From Paracoccaceae bacterium (lineage in GTDB: Bacteria; Pseudomonadota; Alphaproteobacteria; Rhodobacterales; Rhodobacteraceae), in assembly GCA_030625695.1 (NCBI GenBank), contig DAOUQK010000129.1:1-9060 (forward strand): a DNA stretch of 9,060 bases, read 5' to 3'. Below the pieces are notes generated by a model, which worked only from the letters and a program-made list of their open reading frames with translations, had not been told where the DNA came from and made no database searches. The translations under genes and the position numbers were made by a program. Below are positions 1 to 6,037 of this stretch, piece by piece; the stretch's first letter is position 1; every line of letters begins with the position of its first letter.

Positions 1-1
1 C

Positions 2-1597
2 CCCCTGCATGTGTTTGATGCCGGGTTGGTTAAGGGGGCCTTGCGGGTACATCGCGCGCAAGGCGGTGAAAAACTGATGGCGTTGGATGATAAAGAATAC
101 GAATTTGCCCCCGGCATGATGGTCATATCTGATGATACCGGACCTGAAAGCATTGGTGGTATCATGGGCGGTGCAACCACCGGTGTGACCGCTGACACGG
201 TGGATGTGTTTCTGGAATCAGCATACTGGGATCATATCGAGATCGCCCTGACCGGGCGCGCCCTTAAGGTAAACTCGGACGCACGGTATCGGTTTGAACG
301 CGGGGTGGACCCGGAATTCACCATCACCGGATTGGAACAGGCGACGCGGATGGTGCTTGATCTGTGCGGCGGCGAAGCGTCCGATGTGGTGATCGCAGGC
401 GCGGTTCCCGATCACGCACGCGCCTATAAGCTGGACGCGGCACGAGTGCAGTCTTTGGTCGGCATGGACATCCCCGAGTCAGAACAACGCCAGACGCTGA
501 CCCGGCTGGGGTTCCGGCTGGAAGGGAATATGGCGCATGTGCCAAGCTGGCGACCGGATGTTCAGGGCGAGGCGGATCTGGTTGAGGAAGTGGCGCGGAT
601 TGCGTCATTGACCAAACTGGTGGGGCGGCCCCTAAAGCGGCTAACGCCGGGCGTTCCCAAGCCGGTGATGACGCCCACGCAGCGACGCGCGCAGATCGCC
701 AGGCGCACCTGTGCCGCGTTGGGGTACAATGAATGCGTCACCTATAGTTTCATTGATCAGGCATCGGCGGCATTGTTTGGTGGCGGTGACGACGCGACAA
801 TGCTTGAGAACCCGATTTCGTCAGAGATGAGCCATTTGCGGCCCGCGTTACTGCCCGGCTTGTTGCAGGCGGCGGCGCGCAATCAGGCGCGTGGGTTCAT
901 GGACATGGCTTTGTTCGAAGTCGGCCCGGCATTCCACGGCGGGGAACCGGGCGAGCAGCATGATCTGATCAGCGGTCTGCTGGTTGGGCGCACCGGTCCG
1001 AAGGATGTGCACGGAGCCGGACGCGCCGTGGATGTGTTTGATGCCAAGGCTGATATCGAGGCGATTCTGGCGGTAATTGGCGCGCCGTCAAAAGTGCAAA
1101 TCCTGCGCGGGGCGCAAGGATGGTGGCATCCGGGGCGGCACGGGCGAATATGTCTGGGGCCCAAGAAGATGCTGGGCGTTTTTGGCGAATTGCACCCCAA
1201 AGTGTTGGCGGCGATGGATGTCAAAGGGCCGACGGTGGGATTCACCATCTGGCCCGGTGAAGTACCGTTGCCGCGCAAATCAGGCGCCAATCGCGGCGCT
1301 TTGGAGATGCGTGATTTGCAGGCGGTCGAGCGGGATTTTGCCTTTGTGGTGGACACTGATGTCGAGGCCCTGAAGCTGGTCAATGCGGCGGCGGGTGCTG
1401 ACAAAGGGTTGATCGAGGACGTGCGCGTGTTTGACGAGTTCATCGGCGGGTCGTTGGGTGAGGGCAAGAAGTCACTGGCCATTACGGTCCGGTTGCAGCC
1501 CAAGAACAAAACGCTGAAAGAAGCAGAGATTGAAGCCGTTGCGGCGCGGATTGTTGACAAAGTCGGCAAGGCGACGGGCGGCGTATTACGCAGCTAG
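2..1597 (+). CDS. pheT: Phenylalanyl-tRNA synthetase beta subunit, 3' part (5' end outside window)
   Basis: This is the beta chain of the alpha2-beta2 cytoplasmic enzyme that charges tRNA-Phe (EC 6.1.1.20). The frame is already open at the first bases (PLHVFDAG, a typical PheT block), so the gene begins upstream. About 531 residues are present; the family is usually near 800. In order one sees the B3/B4 editing-type region (SIGGIMGG, then SDARYRFERGVDP), the B5 DNA-binding-like domain with VPSWRPDVQGEADLVEEVAR, the catalytic-like core (LGYNECVTYSF, NPISSEMSHLRPALLPGLL, ALFEVGPAF), and the C-terminal FDX-ACB anticodon-binding domain starting near AVERDFAFVVD and ending VGKATGGVLRS. No frameshift or internal stop is seen. 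PheS is expected just upstream. The stop codon merges with the ribosome-binding site of the next gene, which suggests co-transcription. The identification is secure. Confidence 0.97.
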   Translation, partial: PLHVFDAGLVKGALRVHRAQGGEKLMALDDKEYEFAPGMMVISDDTGPESIGGIMGGATTGVTADTVDVFLESAYWDHIEIALTGRALKVNSDARYRFERGVDPEFTITGLEQATRMVLDLCGGEASDVVIAGAVPDHARAYKLDAARVQSLVGMDIPESEQRQTLTRLGFRLEGNMAHVPSWRPDVQGEADLVEEVARIASLTKLVGRPLKRLTPGVPKPVMTPTQRRAQIARRTCAALGYNECVTYSFIDQASAALFGGGDDATMLENPISSEMSHLRPALLPGLLQAAARNQARGFMDMALFEVGPAFHGGEPGEQHDLISGLLVGRTGPKDVHGAGRAVDVFDAKADIEAILAVIGAPSKVQILRGAQGWWHPGRHGRICLGPKKMLGVFGELHPKVLAAMDVKGPTVGFTIWPGEVPLPRKSGANRGALEMRDLQAVERDFAFVVDTDVEALKLVNAAAGADKGLIEDVRVFDEFIGGSLGEGKKSLAITVRLQPKNKTLKEAEIEAVAARIVDKVGKATGGVLRS

Positions 1598-1609
1598 GGG
1601 AGTATTGTC

Positions 1610-2059
1610 ATGACCATGAAAGTATATCTGTCGGGTGAAATCCACACTGATTGGCGCGAACAGATCATCAAGGGCGCCGCCGGGTTGGATGTGACGTTCA
1701 ACTCTGCGGTGACAAACCACGCGGCATCTGATGATTGCGGCGTTGCGATCCTGGGTGAGGAGCCGGATAAATACTGGCACGACCGCAAGGGCGCTTTGGT
1801 CAATGCGATCCGCACCCGCAAGGGAATCGAGGACGCGGATGTGGTCGTGGTGCGGTTTGGGGATCAGTATAAACAGTGGAATGCGGCGTTTGATGCAGGG
1901 TACGCATCGGCGTTGGGCAAGTCGCTGATCATCCTGCATGCGTCAGCCCATGATCATCCACTGAAAGAGGTGGACGCCGCGGCAATGGCAGTGGCTAAGG
2001 AGCCGGGTCAAGTGGTGGAAATCCTGCGCTATGTGCTAACCGGAACCTTGCCGGGATAA
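1610..2059 (+). CDS. ytoQ: YtoQ family protein, nucleoside 2-deoxyribosyltransferase-like
   Basis: This 149-residue protein matches the YtoQ family in length and in its signature blocks: KVYLSGEIHTDWREQI at the N-terminus, then EDADVVVVRFGDQYKQWNAAFDAGYASALGKSLIILHASAHDHPLKEVDAAA. The family is grouped with nucleoside 2-deoxyribosyltransferases by fold, but I know of no established reaction, so the function is inferred from structure only. At the place where classical deoxyribosyltransferases carry the nucleophilic Glu (E-x-G-x-A...GK), this protein has Asp95 (FDAGYASALGK). The start at 1610 is set by AGGGGAG at 1596-1602, seven bases upstream and overlapping the pheT stop. An alternative Met two codons later is less well spaced. 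It is probably cotranscribed with pheT and unrelated to the benzoate genes. Confidence 0.88.
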   Translation: MTMKVYLSGEIHTDWREQIIKGAAGLDVTFNSAVTNHAASDDCGVAILGEEPDKYWHDRKGALVNAIRTRKGIEDADVVVVRFGDQYKQWNAAFDAGYASALGKSLIILHASAHDHPLKEVDAAAMAVAKEPGQVVEILRYVLTGTLPG

Positions 2060-2091
2060 AATCCGCAATTTCAGGGTGTGGGGTTCCAATG

Positions 2092-2140
2092 GGTTACAGA
2101 AGAATGTTTCGCGCGCGAAACATTCACTAAAATTGTAACC
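2092..2140. repeat. Nested inverted repeat between convergent genes
   Basis: A perfect 24-bp palindrome lies at 2102-2125 (half-site GAATGTTTCGCG). It is flanked by a second inverted pair, GGTTACA at 2092-2098 and TGTAACC at 2134-2140. It sits between the convergent ytoQ and gntR stops, where a bidirectional terminator would be expected. Neither side has a clear T-run, so termination is inferred from position and stem strength only. It could instead be a dispersed intergenic repeat or a protein-binding site. Confidence 0.6.
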
Positions 2141-2163
2141 AGTTGTTAGTAAAGCATTAAGGC

Positions 2164-2925
2164 TTACTGTTGGGCTGTTTCATGCGCCAAACGCTGACGG
2201 GCGACACGTTCGTTTTTCTCGGCCTTTTTCTGGTCAGTAAGGGCGGATTCGACAAAGCTCAGATGGGCCTCGATAGCTTTGCGGGCGGCGTTGGCATCGC
2301 GGGCCTGAAGGGCTGCGTTTATCGCGCCGTGCTGGGTCAGCAAAGCGGCCTTGGTGGTGCGTTGTTTGAACATCACCTGCCGGTTATAAAACACACCGGT
2401 TTGCAGCAATTCTGACATCGAGCGCATCATGTGCAGCATGACCACATTATGGCTTGCCTCGATAATTGCCGAGTGAAATTGCGCGTCAAGTTGGGCGTCT
2501 TGTTCAGGTGTCCGGGCCAATGCCATCTTGTCAAAAATCGTTTGAATGACCAATAGATCGCTGTCAGATCCAAGCCTTGCCGCGCGCTCGGCGGCAAGCG
2601 CTTCGATATCGCGACGGAATGACAGATAGTCAAAGACGGCTTCGTCATGGGTGGCGAACAGATTTATCAGCGCGGGCGAAAAGGCTGATCCAAGAACCTC
2701 GGCGACATAAATGCCAGAGCCTGCACGACTGGTCAAAAGACCATTGTGTTGCAAGGCGGCAATGGCATCACGCAGCGATGGGCGTGACACGCCAAGGCGC
2801 TCGGCCAACTCGCGCTCGGAAGGAAGCCGTTCGCCGGGGCGCAGGATACCGCGCAGGATCAACAGTTCGATCTGGCGAACCACAGAGGTAGAGAGTTTTT
2901 CCGGTTGGACTTTTTGGAATGGCAT
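2164..2925 (-). CDS. GntR-family regulator, FadR (FCD) subfamily; probable benzoate-cluster regulator
   Basis: This is a cytoplasmic DNA-binding regulator of 253 residues, the normal FadR-subfamily size. Residues about 14-75 form the winged helix-turn-helix (ILRGILRPGERLPSERELAE, then GVSRPSLRDAIAALQHNGLL and RAGSGIYV). The rest is an all-helical FCD ligand domain with the usual metal-site pattern: Asp106 (FRRD), His151 (FHSAI), His199 (QHGAI) and His221 (AHLSF). The frame is open 44 codons further upstream, but I chose the Met at 2925 (MPFQKVQPEK). The longer form would start inside the neighbouring gene, run through the operator, and add residues unlike the family. The ribosome-binding site is weak (GAAAG). 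The gene lies between the membrane-protein gene and pheT/ytoQ, with a perfect inverted repeat over its own putative promoter. FCD regulators usually sense carboxylic acids or CoA esters, so benzoate or benzoyl-CoA is a plausible but unproven effector. Confidence 0.92.
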   Translation of the reverse strand: MPFQKVQPEKLSTSVVRQIELLILRGILRPGERLPSERELAERLGVSRPSLRDAIAALQHNGLLTSRAGSGIYVAEVLGSAFSPALINLFATHDEAVFDYLSFRRDIEALAAERAARLGSDSDLLVIQTIFDKMALARTPEQDAQLDAQFHSAIIEASHNVVMLHMMRSMSELLQTGVFYNRQVMFKQRTTKAALLTQHGAINAALQARDANAARKAIEAHLSFVESALTDQKKAEKNERVARQRLAHETAQQ

Positions 2926-2935
2926 TTCGGGCTTT

Positions 2936-2966
2936 CGCTTTTGGTCAAAACATATGACCAAAAGCG
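2936..2966. promoter_or_regulatory. Putative operator of the GntR regulator
   Basis: A perfect 12-bp inverted repeat is present: CGCTTTTGGTCA at 2936-2947, a 7-bp spacer, and TGACCAAAAGCG at 2955-2966. The inner TGGTCA...TGACCA arms resemble FadR-type GntR operators in composition. It starts 11 bp upstream of the chosen gntR start codon and overlaps the predicted -10, which fits negative autoregulation. Binding itself is inferred. Confidence 0.7.
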
Positions 2967-2977
2967 ACAATCGACAA
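2949..2977 (-). promoter_or_regulatory. Putative sigma-70 promoter of gntR
   Basis: Read on the minus strand, a -35-like TTGTCG (2977-2972) is followed by 17 bases and a -10-like TATGTT (2954-2949). The predicted start near 2942 gives a very short leader to the ATG at 2925. The inverted repeat at 2936-2966 covers the spacer, the -10 and the start site. Both hexamers are imperfect, so the call rests on spacing and on overlap with the operator. Confidence 0.45.
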
Positions 2978-2998
2978 CTGGTAATGGAAACGTTCAGA

Positions 2999-3019
2999 GG
3001 CCCGGCAATGCTGCGGGCC
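2999..3019 (-). terminator. Weak candidate terminator after the membrane-protein gene
   Basis: GGCCCG (2999-3004) pairs with CGGGCC (3014-3019) across a 9-base loop. This lies about 18 bases beyond the stop of the leftward membrane-protein gene and upstream of the gntR promoter. No T-run follows on the minus strand, so some read-through into gntR is likely. Confidence 0.35.
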
Positions 3020-3037
3020 GCTGATGGGGTGTCTTTC

Positions 3038-4255
3038 TTATTCGCCGGCGACCACAACAGGCAAAGCGATTGGGGCCTTGAAGTGTTGGCGGTTCAACCG
3101 CAGTACAAGGGCAATCGCGGTGGCCTGAGAGGCAAGAGCGAAGGCAGTCAGACCCCAGTAAACCAGCGAGTATTTGTCAACGACGCCCGCCGATACCAGG
3201 CCTTTGTTGACGAAAAACTGCAACATCACACTTAGGGCAACCGCCGGACAGACCAAAGCGTATGAACCGGGCGACATCCTGGAACCCAGAACGAAGTCCT
3301 TGAAATATTCCTGACGGATCAGGACGGTCAGGCCGAGCATCAGGAACACGATTTGAACCGACAGCAGGCGGGTTAGGAACACCATGGTTTCGCCGGCGTT
3401 TGAATGGCTGCCAAAGGTGGTGTGCAACCCGTGATCCTGACGCAGGAACAGGATGCCGAGAACGGTCATGATCGGCACGATAATCATCAGGGTCGGTCCG
3501 GCCTCGCGCGCGGTGCCGTAGTGCATCATCGAGTTGAAAGCGGTGATGGCGGCCACGGTTGCATAGATGATGGCGGCGATCCCAAAAAAGGTCGACAGCA
3601 CCAATGCAGCACCAACGGTGACTGGATTGTTGCTCATTGCGGCGGGGGCGGCAAAGCCGACGCCAACCATCGAGATAGCAAAGGCGGGCAGCAGCTGGGC
3701 GAAAGAGTTGTTGGCGGTGACATCAAACAACCCGCCTTTGGACAGGATACGGCCAAGGAAATCACCAATAGTCCGGAATGCCATTACGCCGATCAGGGCG
3801 AAGGCGACCATCGCCATTGGGAACAGGTATTCGACAATGGCCCAAAGGTTGGGAACAAACACCAGACCAACGATGAACATGGCGTTTACCGTCATGGCAA
3901 GGGCCAAGGGTTGCGCCAGCAGAGTGGATTCAGCGTTGGAGTTGCGCAGTTTGGTGTAGGCGTCAGTCTTTTTAAAGGCCGATAGTGCGCGCAGGTTCCA
4001 TACCAGCGAGCTGACATTCAGGAAGGTGAACAGGGCGATACCGATAACTGCGGCAAGGATCATGCCTTGTTGCAGGATTGTACCTGAGGAGAATGCGGCG
4101 GTGATGTCTTCAAAAACCGGAACAGGACGGCCGGTGTGAGGCACCCAGAATAACAGGTACATGAAGAAAGTAACCACAATTCCCCCGGCACCCAATGAGC
4201 CCAGGAAGTAGAGCGGTGAATAGGTGTCAGCTGGTTTGTTGGTCGGGCTTGTCAT
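3038..4255 (-). CDS. Polytopic inner-membrane protein, about 10 TM, possible SLAC1/TDT-like transporter
   Basis: This 405-residue protein is very hydrophobic. I count about ten membrane segments, near residues 14-38, 61-87, 113-134, 138-160, 184-205, 213-240, 254-271, 291-313, 330-350 and 363-386. The first carries the distinctive block SPLYFLGSLGAGG, followed by FFMYLLFWVPHTGRPVPVFED. There is no cleavable signal peptide. Ten helices with Pro/Gly-rich turns (FAAPAAMSNN) suggest the tellurite-resistance/dicarboxylate transporter (SLAC1/TehA) fold, but I cannot prove it. It also recalls proteins annotated as the TsoY family, again from memory. The start at 4255 is fixed by GGAGG (4267-4263) seven bases upstream. 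It is divergent from the benzoate operon and next to its likely regulator, so movement of benzoate or another organic anion is a reasonable guess; the substrate is unknown. Confidence 0.8.
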   Translation of the reverse strand: MTSPTNKPADTYSPLYFLGSLGAGGIVVTFFMYLLFWVPHTGRPVPVFEDITAAFSSGTILQQGMILAAVIGIALFTFLNVSSLVWNLRALSAFKKTDAYTKLRNSNAESTLLAQPLALAMTVNAMFIVGLVFVPNLWAIVEYLFPMAMVAFALIGVMAFRTIGDFLGRILSKGGLFDVTANNSFAQLLPAFAISMVGVGFAAPAAMSNNPVTVGAALVLSTFFGIAAIIYATVAAITAFNSMMHYGTAREAGPTLMIIVPIMTVLGILFLRQDHGLHTTFGSHSNAGETMVFLTRLLSVQIVFLMLGLTVLIRQEYFKDFVLGSRMSPGSYALVCPAVALSVMLQFFVNKGLVSAGVVDKYSLVYWGLTAFALASQATAIALVLRLNRQHFKAPIALPVVVAGE

Positions 4256-4282
4256 GGGAATGCCTCCAATGTTTCGCAGTAA

Positions 4283-4324
4283 TATTCAAAGTCTCGAATA
4301 TATATGTATTCAGGTTTTCGAATA
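4283..4324. promoter_or_regulatory. Two tandem TATTC-N8-GAATA inverted repeats
   Basis: TATTC (4283-4287) and GAATA (4296-4300) are separated by 8 bases. The same arrangement recurs at 4307-4311 and 4320-4324, exactly 24 bp away. The two 24-bp units (4282-4305 and 4306-4329) match at 16 of 24 positions by eye, including TATTCA and TCGAATAT. Identical spacing on the same DNA face suggests a pair of dimer-binding sites controlling the leftward membrane-protein gene. The motif differs from the TGGTCA motif near gntR, so a different regulator is implied. Confidence 0.55.
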
Positions 4325-4330
4325 TGTCAA
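4304..4330 (-). promoter_or_regulatory. Putative promoter of the membrane-protein gene
   Basis: A perfect -35 hexamer TTGACA lies on the minus strand at 4330-4325. An AT-rich stretch with CATATATATATT downstream supplies a poor -10 at 18-20 bases spacing. The tandem TATTC-N8-GAATA repeats overlap the spacer and -10 region. The -35 is convincing; the -10 is ambiguous. Confidence 0.45.
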
Positions 4331-4367
4331 TGGGACGAGCTAACATATCGCACGCGAACGACTGCAC

Positions 4368-4396
4368 TTGATCAAATGGTCAAACGATCACATTAT
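4368..4396 (+). promoter_or_regulatory. Putative benzoate-operon promoter with three tandem 8-bp repeats
   Basis: A -35-like TTGATC (4368-4373) and a -10-like CATTAT (4391-4396) are exactly 17 bases apart. Between and across them run three head-to-tail 8-bp units: GATCAAAT (4370-4377), GGTCAAAC (4378-4385) and GATCACAT (4386-4393). The middle unit, with its preceding T, gives TGGTCAAA, identical to the core of the inverted repeat over gntR. TTGATC/GGTCAA and TGGTC/GATCA also form overlapping one-mismatch palindromes. This is what a GntR repressor site blocking the promoter would look like. The start would fall near 4403, leaving a leader of about 90 bases. Confidence 0.55.
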
Positions 4397-4423
4397 TCCC
4401 TCAGGTCGAACGTCACCCGCACA

Positions 4424-4444
4424 AAACCCTGCCAAAAGGGGTTT
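4424..4444 (+). other. Short stem-loop in the ligase leader
   Basis: AAACCC (4424-4429) pairs with GGGTTT (4439-4444) across 9 bases, within the predicted untranslated leader of the ligase mRNA. It has no T-run after it and is not a terminator; a role in mRNA stability is possible but unproven. The rest of the 240-bp divergent region beyond the promoters shows no credible gene. Confidence 0.3.
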
Positions 4445-4495
4445 CGGCGCGGTGTTGGCGCAAGAACCAAGAAAAATGGGGAATAGCAAGCGAAC

Positions 4496-6037
4496 ATGAC
4501 AAACTCAGGAAATGCCGCTCAGTATTTTGTAGATCGCCATGTGGCCGAGGGACGGGCGGACAAACCCGCCTTTCGCGAGGCGTTTGGCGACAAGCGAGAG
4601 TTGAGCTTTGGCGCATTGGCACAGCAATCCGCCTGTGTCGCCACCGCACTGGGGCGGGCCGGGATACCCCGTGAAGCCCGTGCATTGATGCTGGTTCTGG
4701 ACCAGATCGAATTTCCGGCGATCTTTTGGGGGTGCCTTAAGGCCGGGGTGATTCCTGTGCCTTTGAACACGATGCTGCCCGCCACGATCTATCGCGCCAT
4801 TTTGAACGACAGCCGCGCCACCTGTCTGTTTGTTTCTGAGGAGCTTTGGCCGGTGGTTCAAGAGGTTGCCCAAGCCTCACCTCACCTCATCCGGATTGTG
4901 GTGATTGGCAAAGACACGCCAGCCTCCACCCAGAACTATCGCGACTTTCTGGCCGATTGCGGGCCGATGGAGATGGTCGGCGCCTCACCCGACGACGTGG
5001 CGTTCTGGCTGTATTCCTCTGGTTCTACCGGGGCGCCAAAGGGGGTACGCCATGTTCACAGCGCGCTTAGGGCCACTTGCGATACCTACGGCGACCAGGT
5101 TTTGGGCATTCAGGAAGATGATGTGATTTATTCCGTTGCCAAGCTGTTTTTTGCTTATGGGATGGGCAACGGCATGAGCTTTCCCATGTCGGCCGGGGCC
5201 ACGGCAATCCTGTTTAACGGGCGACCCACCCCGGAAGGGGTGACGACCATTTTGACGGCGGAACGACCGACGATCTTTTGCGGTGTTCCGACGCTGTATG
5301 CCGCAATGGTCGCCCATCTTGAAAGTGTCGGCAAACCGGACATCACCCTGCGCCGTTGCATCTCCGCAGGCGAAGCGTTGCCGGGCGAGATTGGCCGTAA
5401 ATGGCGCGACATATGGGGGGTCGATATTCTTGATGGGGTCGGGTCGACCGAAATGCTGCATATTTTCCTGTCCAATGCCCCCGGTGATGTGGTTCCCGGC
5501 ACCTCTGGAGTTGCGGTTCCCGGCTATGACCTGCGGCTGGTGGATGAGGCGGGTGGTGATGTGGCCCAAGGCGAGATTGGCGAATTGCTGGTGCGGGGGG
5601 CATCCGGTGCAGATGGATACTGGAACCAACGCGCTAAAAGCCGGGCAACGTTTGAAGGGGAATGGACCCGGACTGGGGACAAATACGAAACGGCCGGGGA
5701 TGGGCGGTTTGTCTACTGCGGGCGCACGGATGATATGTTCAAAGTGTCGGGCATCTGGGTATCACCCTTTGAGGTCGAACAGGCGTTGGTCAGCCATCCA
5801 TCGGTTCTTGAAGCGGCGGTTGTGGCCGCGCGGGATGGTGAGGGGTTGGAGAAACCCAAGGCCTATGTCGTGTTGCAGAAAGATGCCAAGGCGGATGGTT
5901 TGGCCGGGGTGCTGCAGGCCTTCGTCAAACAGGAAGTCGGCAAGTGGAAATATCCCCGCTGGGTCGAATTTGTTGACGATCTGCCTAAAACGGCAACCGG
6001 CAAGATACAAAGGTTCAAACTTAGGGCCGATGATTGA
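4496..6037 (+). CDS. bclA: Benzoate-CoA ligase (AMP-forming)
   Basis: This 513-residue acyl-adenylate enzyme activates benzoate with ATP and CoA to benzoyl-CoA (EC 6.2.1.25), the entry step of the box pathway in the cytoplasm. Visible ANL-superfamily motifs are the phosphate loop YSSGSTGAPKG (173-183), the adenine-site block DGVGSTEMLH (313-322), TGDKYE with Asp395, the hinge region GRTDDMFKVSGIWVSPFEVE (from 409), and PKTATGKIQR with the catalytic Lys503. Length and motif style match the benzoate-CoA ligase branch (BadA/BclA). Related aryl-CoA ligases (hydroxybenzoate, anthranilate) cannot be excluded by sequence alone, but boxC and boxB downstream make benzoate by far the likeliest substrate. 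The start at 4496 has only a weak ribosome-binding site (GGGGA at 4478-4482 is distant). Its stop shares a base with the next start codon (TGATG), indicating translational coupling. Confidence 0.93.
   Translation: MTNSGNAAQYFVDRHVAEGRADKPAFREAFGDKRELSFGALAQQSACVATALGRAGIPREARALMLVLDQIEFPAIFWGCLKAGVIPVPLNTMLPATIYRAILNDSRATCLFVSEELWPVVQEVAQASPHLIRIVVIGKDTPASTQNYRDFLADCGPMEMVGASPDDVAFWLYSSGSTGAPKGVRHVHSALRATCDTYGDQVLGIQEDDVIYSVAKLFFAYGMGNGMSFPMSAGATAILFNGRPTPEGVTTILTAERPTIFCGVPTLYAAMVAHLESVGKPDITLRRCISAGEALPGEIGRKWRDIWGVDILDGVGSTEMLHIFLSNAPGDVVPGTSGVAVPGYDLRLVDEAGGDVAQGEIGELLVRGASGADGYWNQRAKSRATFEGEWTRTGDKYETAGDGRFVYCGRTDDMFKVSGIWVSPFEVEQALVSHPSVLEAAVVAARDGEGLEKPKAYVVLQKDAKADGLAGVLQAFVKQEVGKWKYPRWVEFVDDLPKTATGKIQRFKLRADD

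Noticed and set aside
883..1569. A long antisense frame within pheT (228 codons)
   Set aside because: It is a mirror of GC-rich codon usage; its translation is Ser/Thr/Pro/Arg-rich with no domain, while the forward frame is clearly PheT. The same applies to the antisense frames within the ligase, membrane-protein and boxC genes.
2999..3019. A strong intrinsic terminator between the membrane-protein gene and gntR
   Set aside because: The stem is convincing but no T-run follows on the transcribed strand; kept only as a weak candidate.
2926..3057. A 44-residue N-terminal extension of the GntR protein
   Set aside because: The extension would begin inside the neighbouring coding region and cross the putative operator and promoter; family members begin shortly before the winged helix, as the Met at 2925 does.
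4363..4366. TGCA near the benzoate promoter as a BoxR/BzdR-type site
   Set aside because: Only a single TGCA is present here, without the paired spaced TGCA boxes expected for that regulator family.
4304..4486. A 60-codon frame in the divergent promoter region
   Set aside because: It runs straight through both predicted promoters and the repeats, lacks a ribosome-binding site, and has no recognisable domain.
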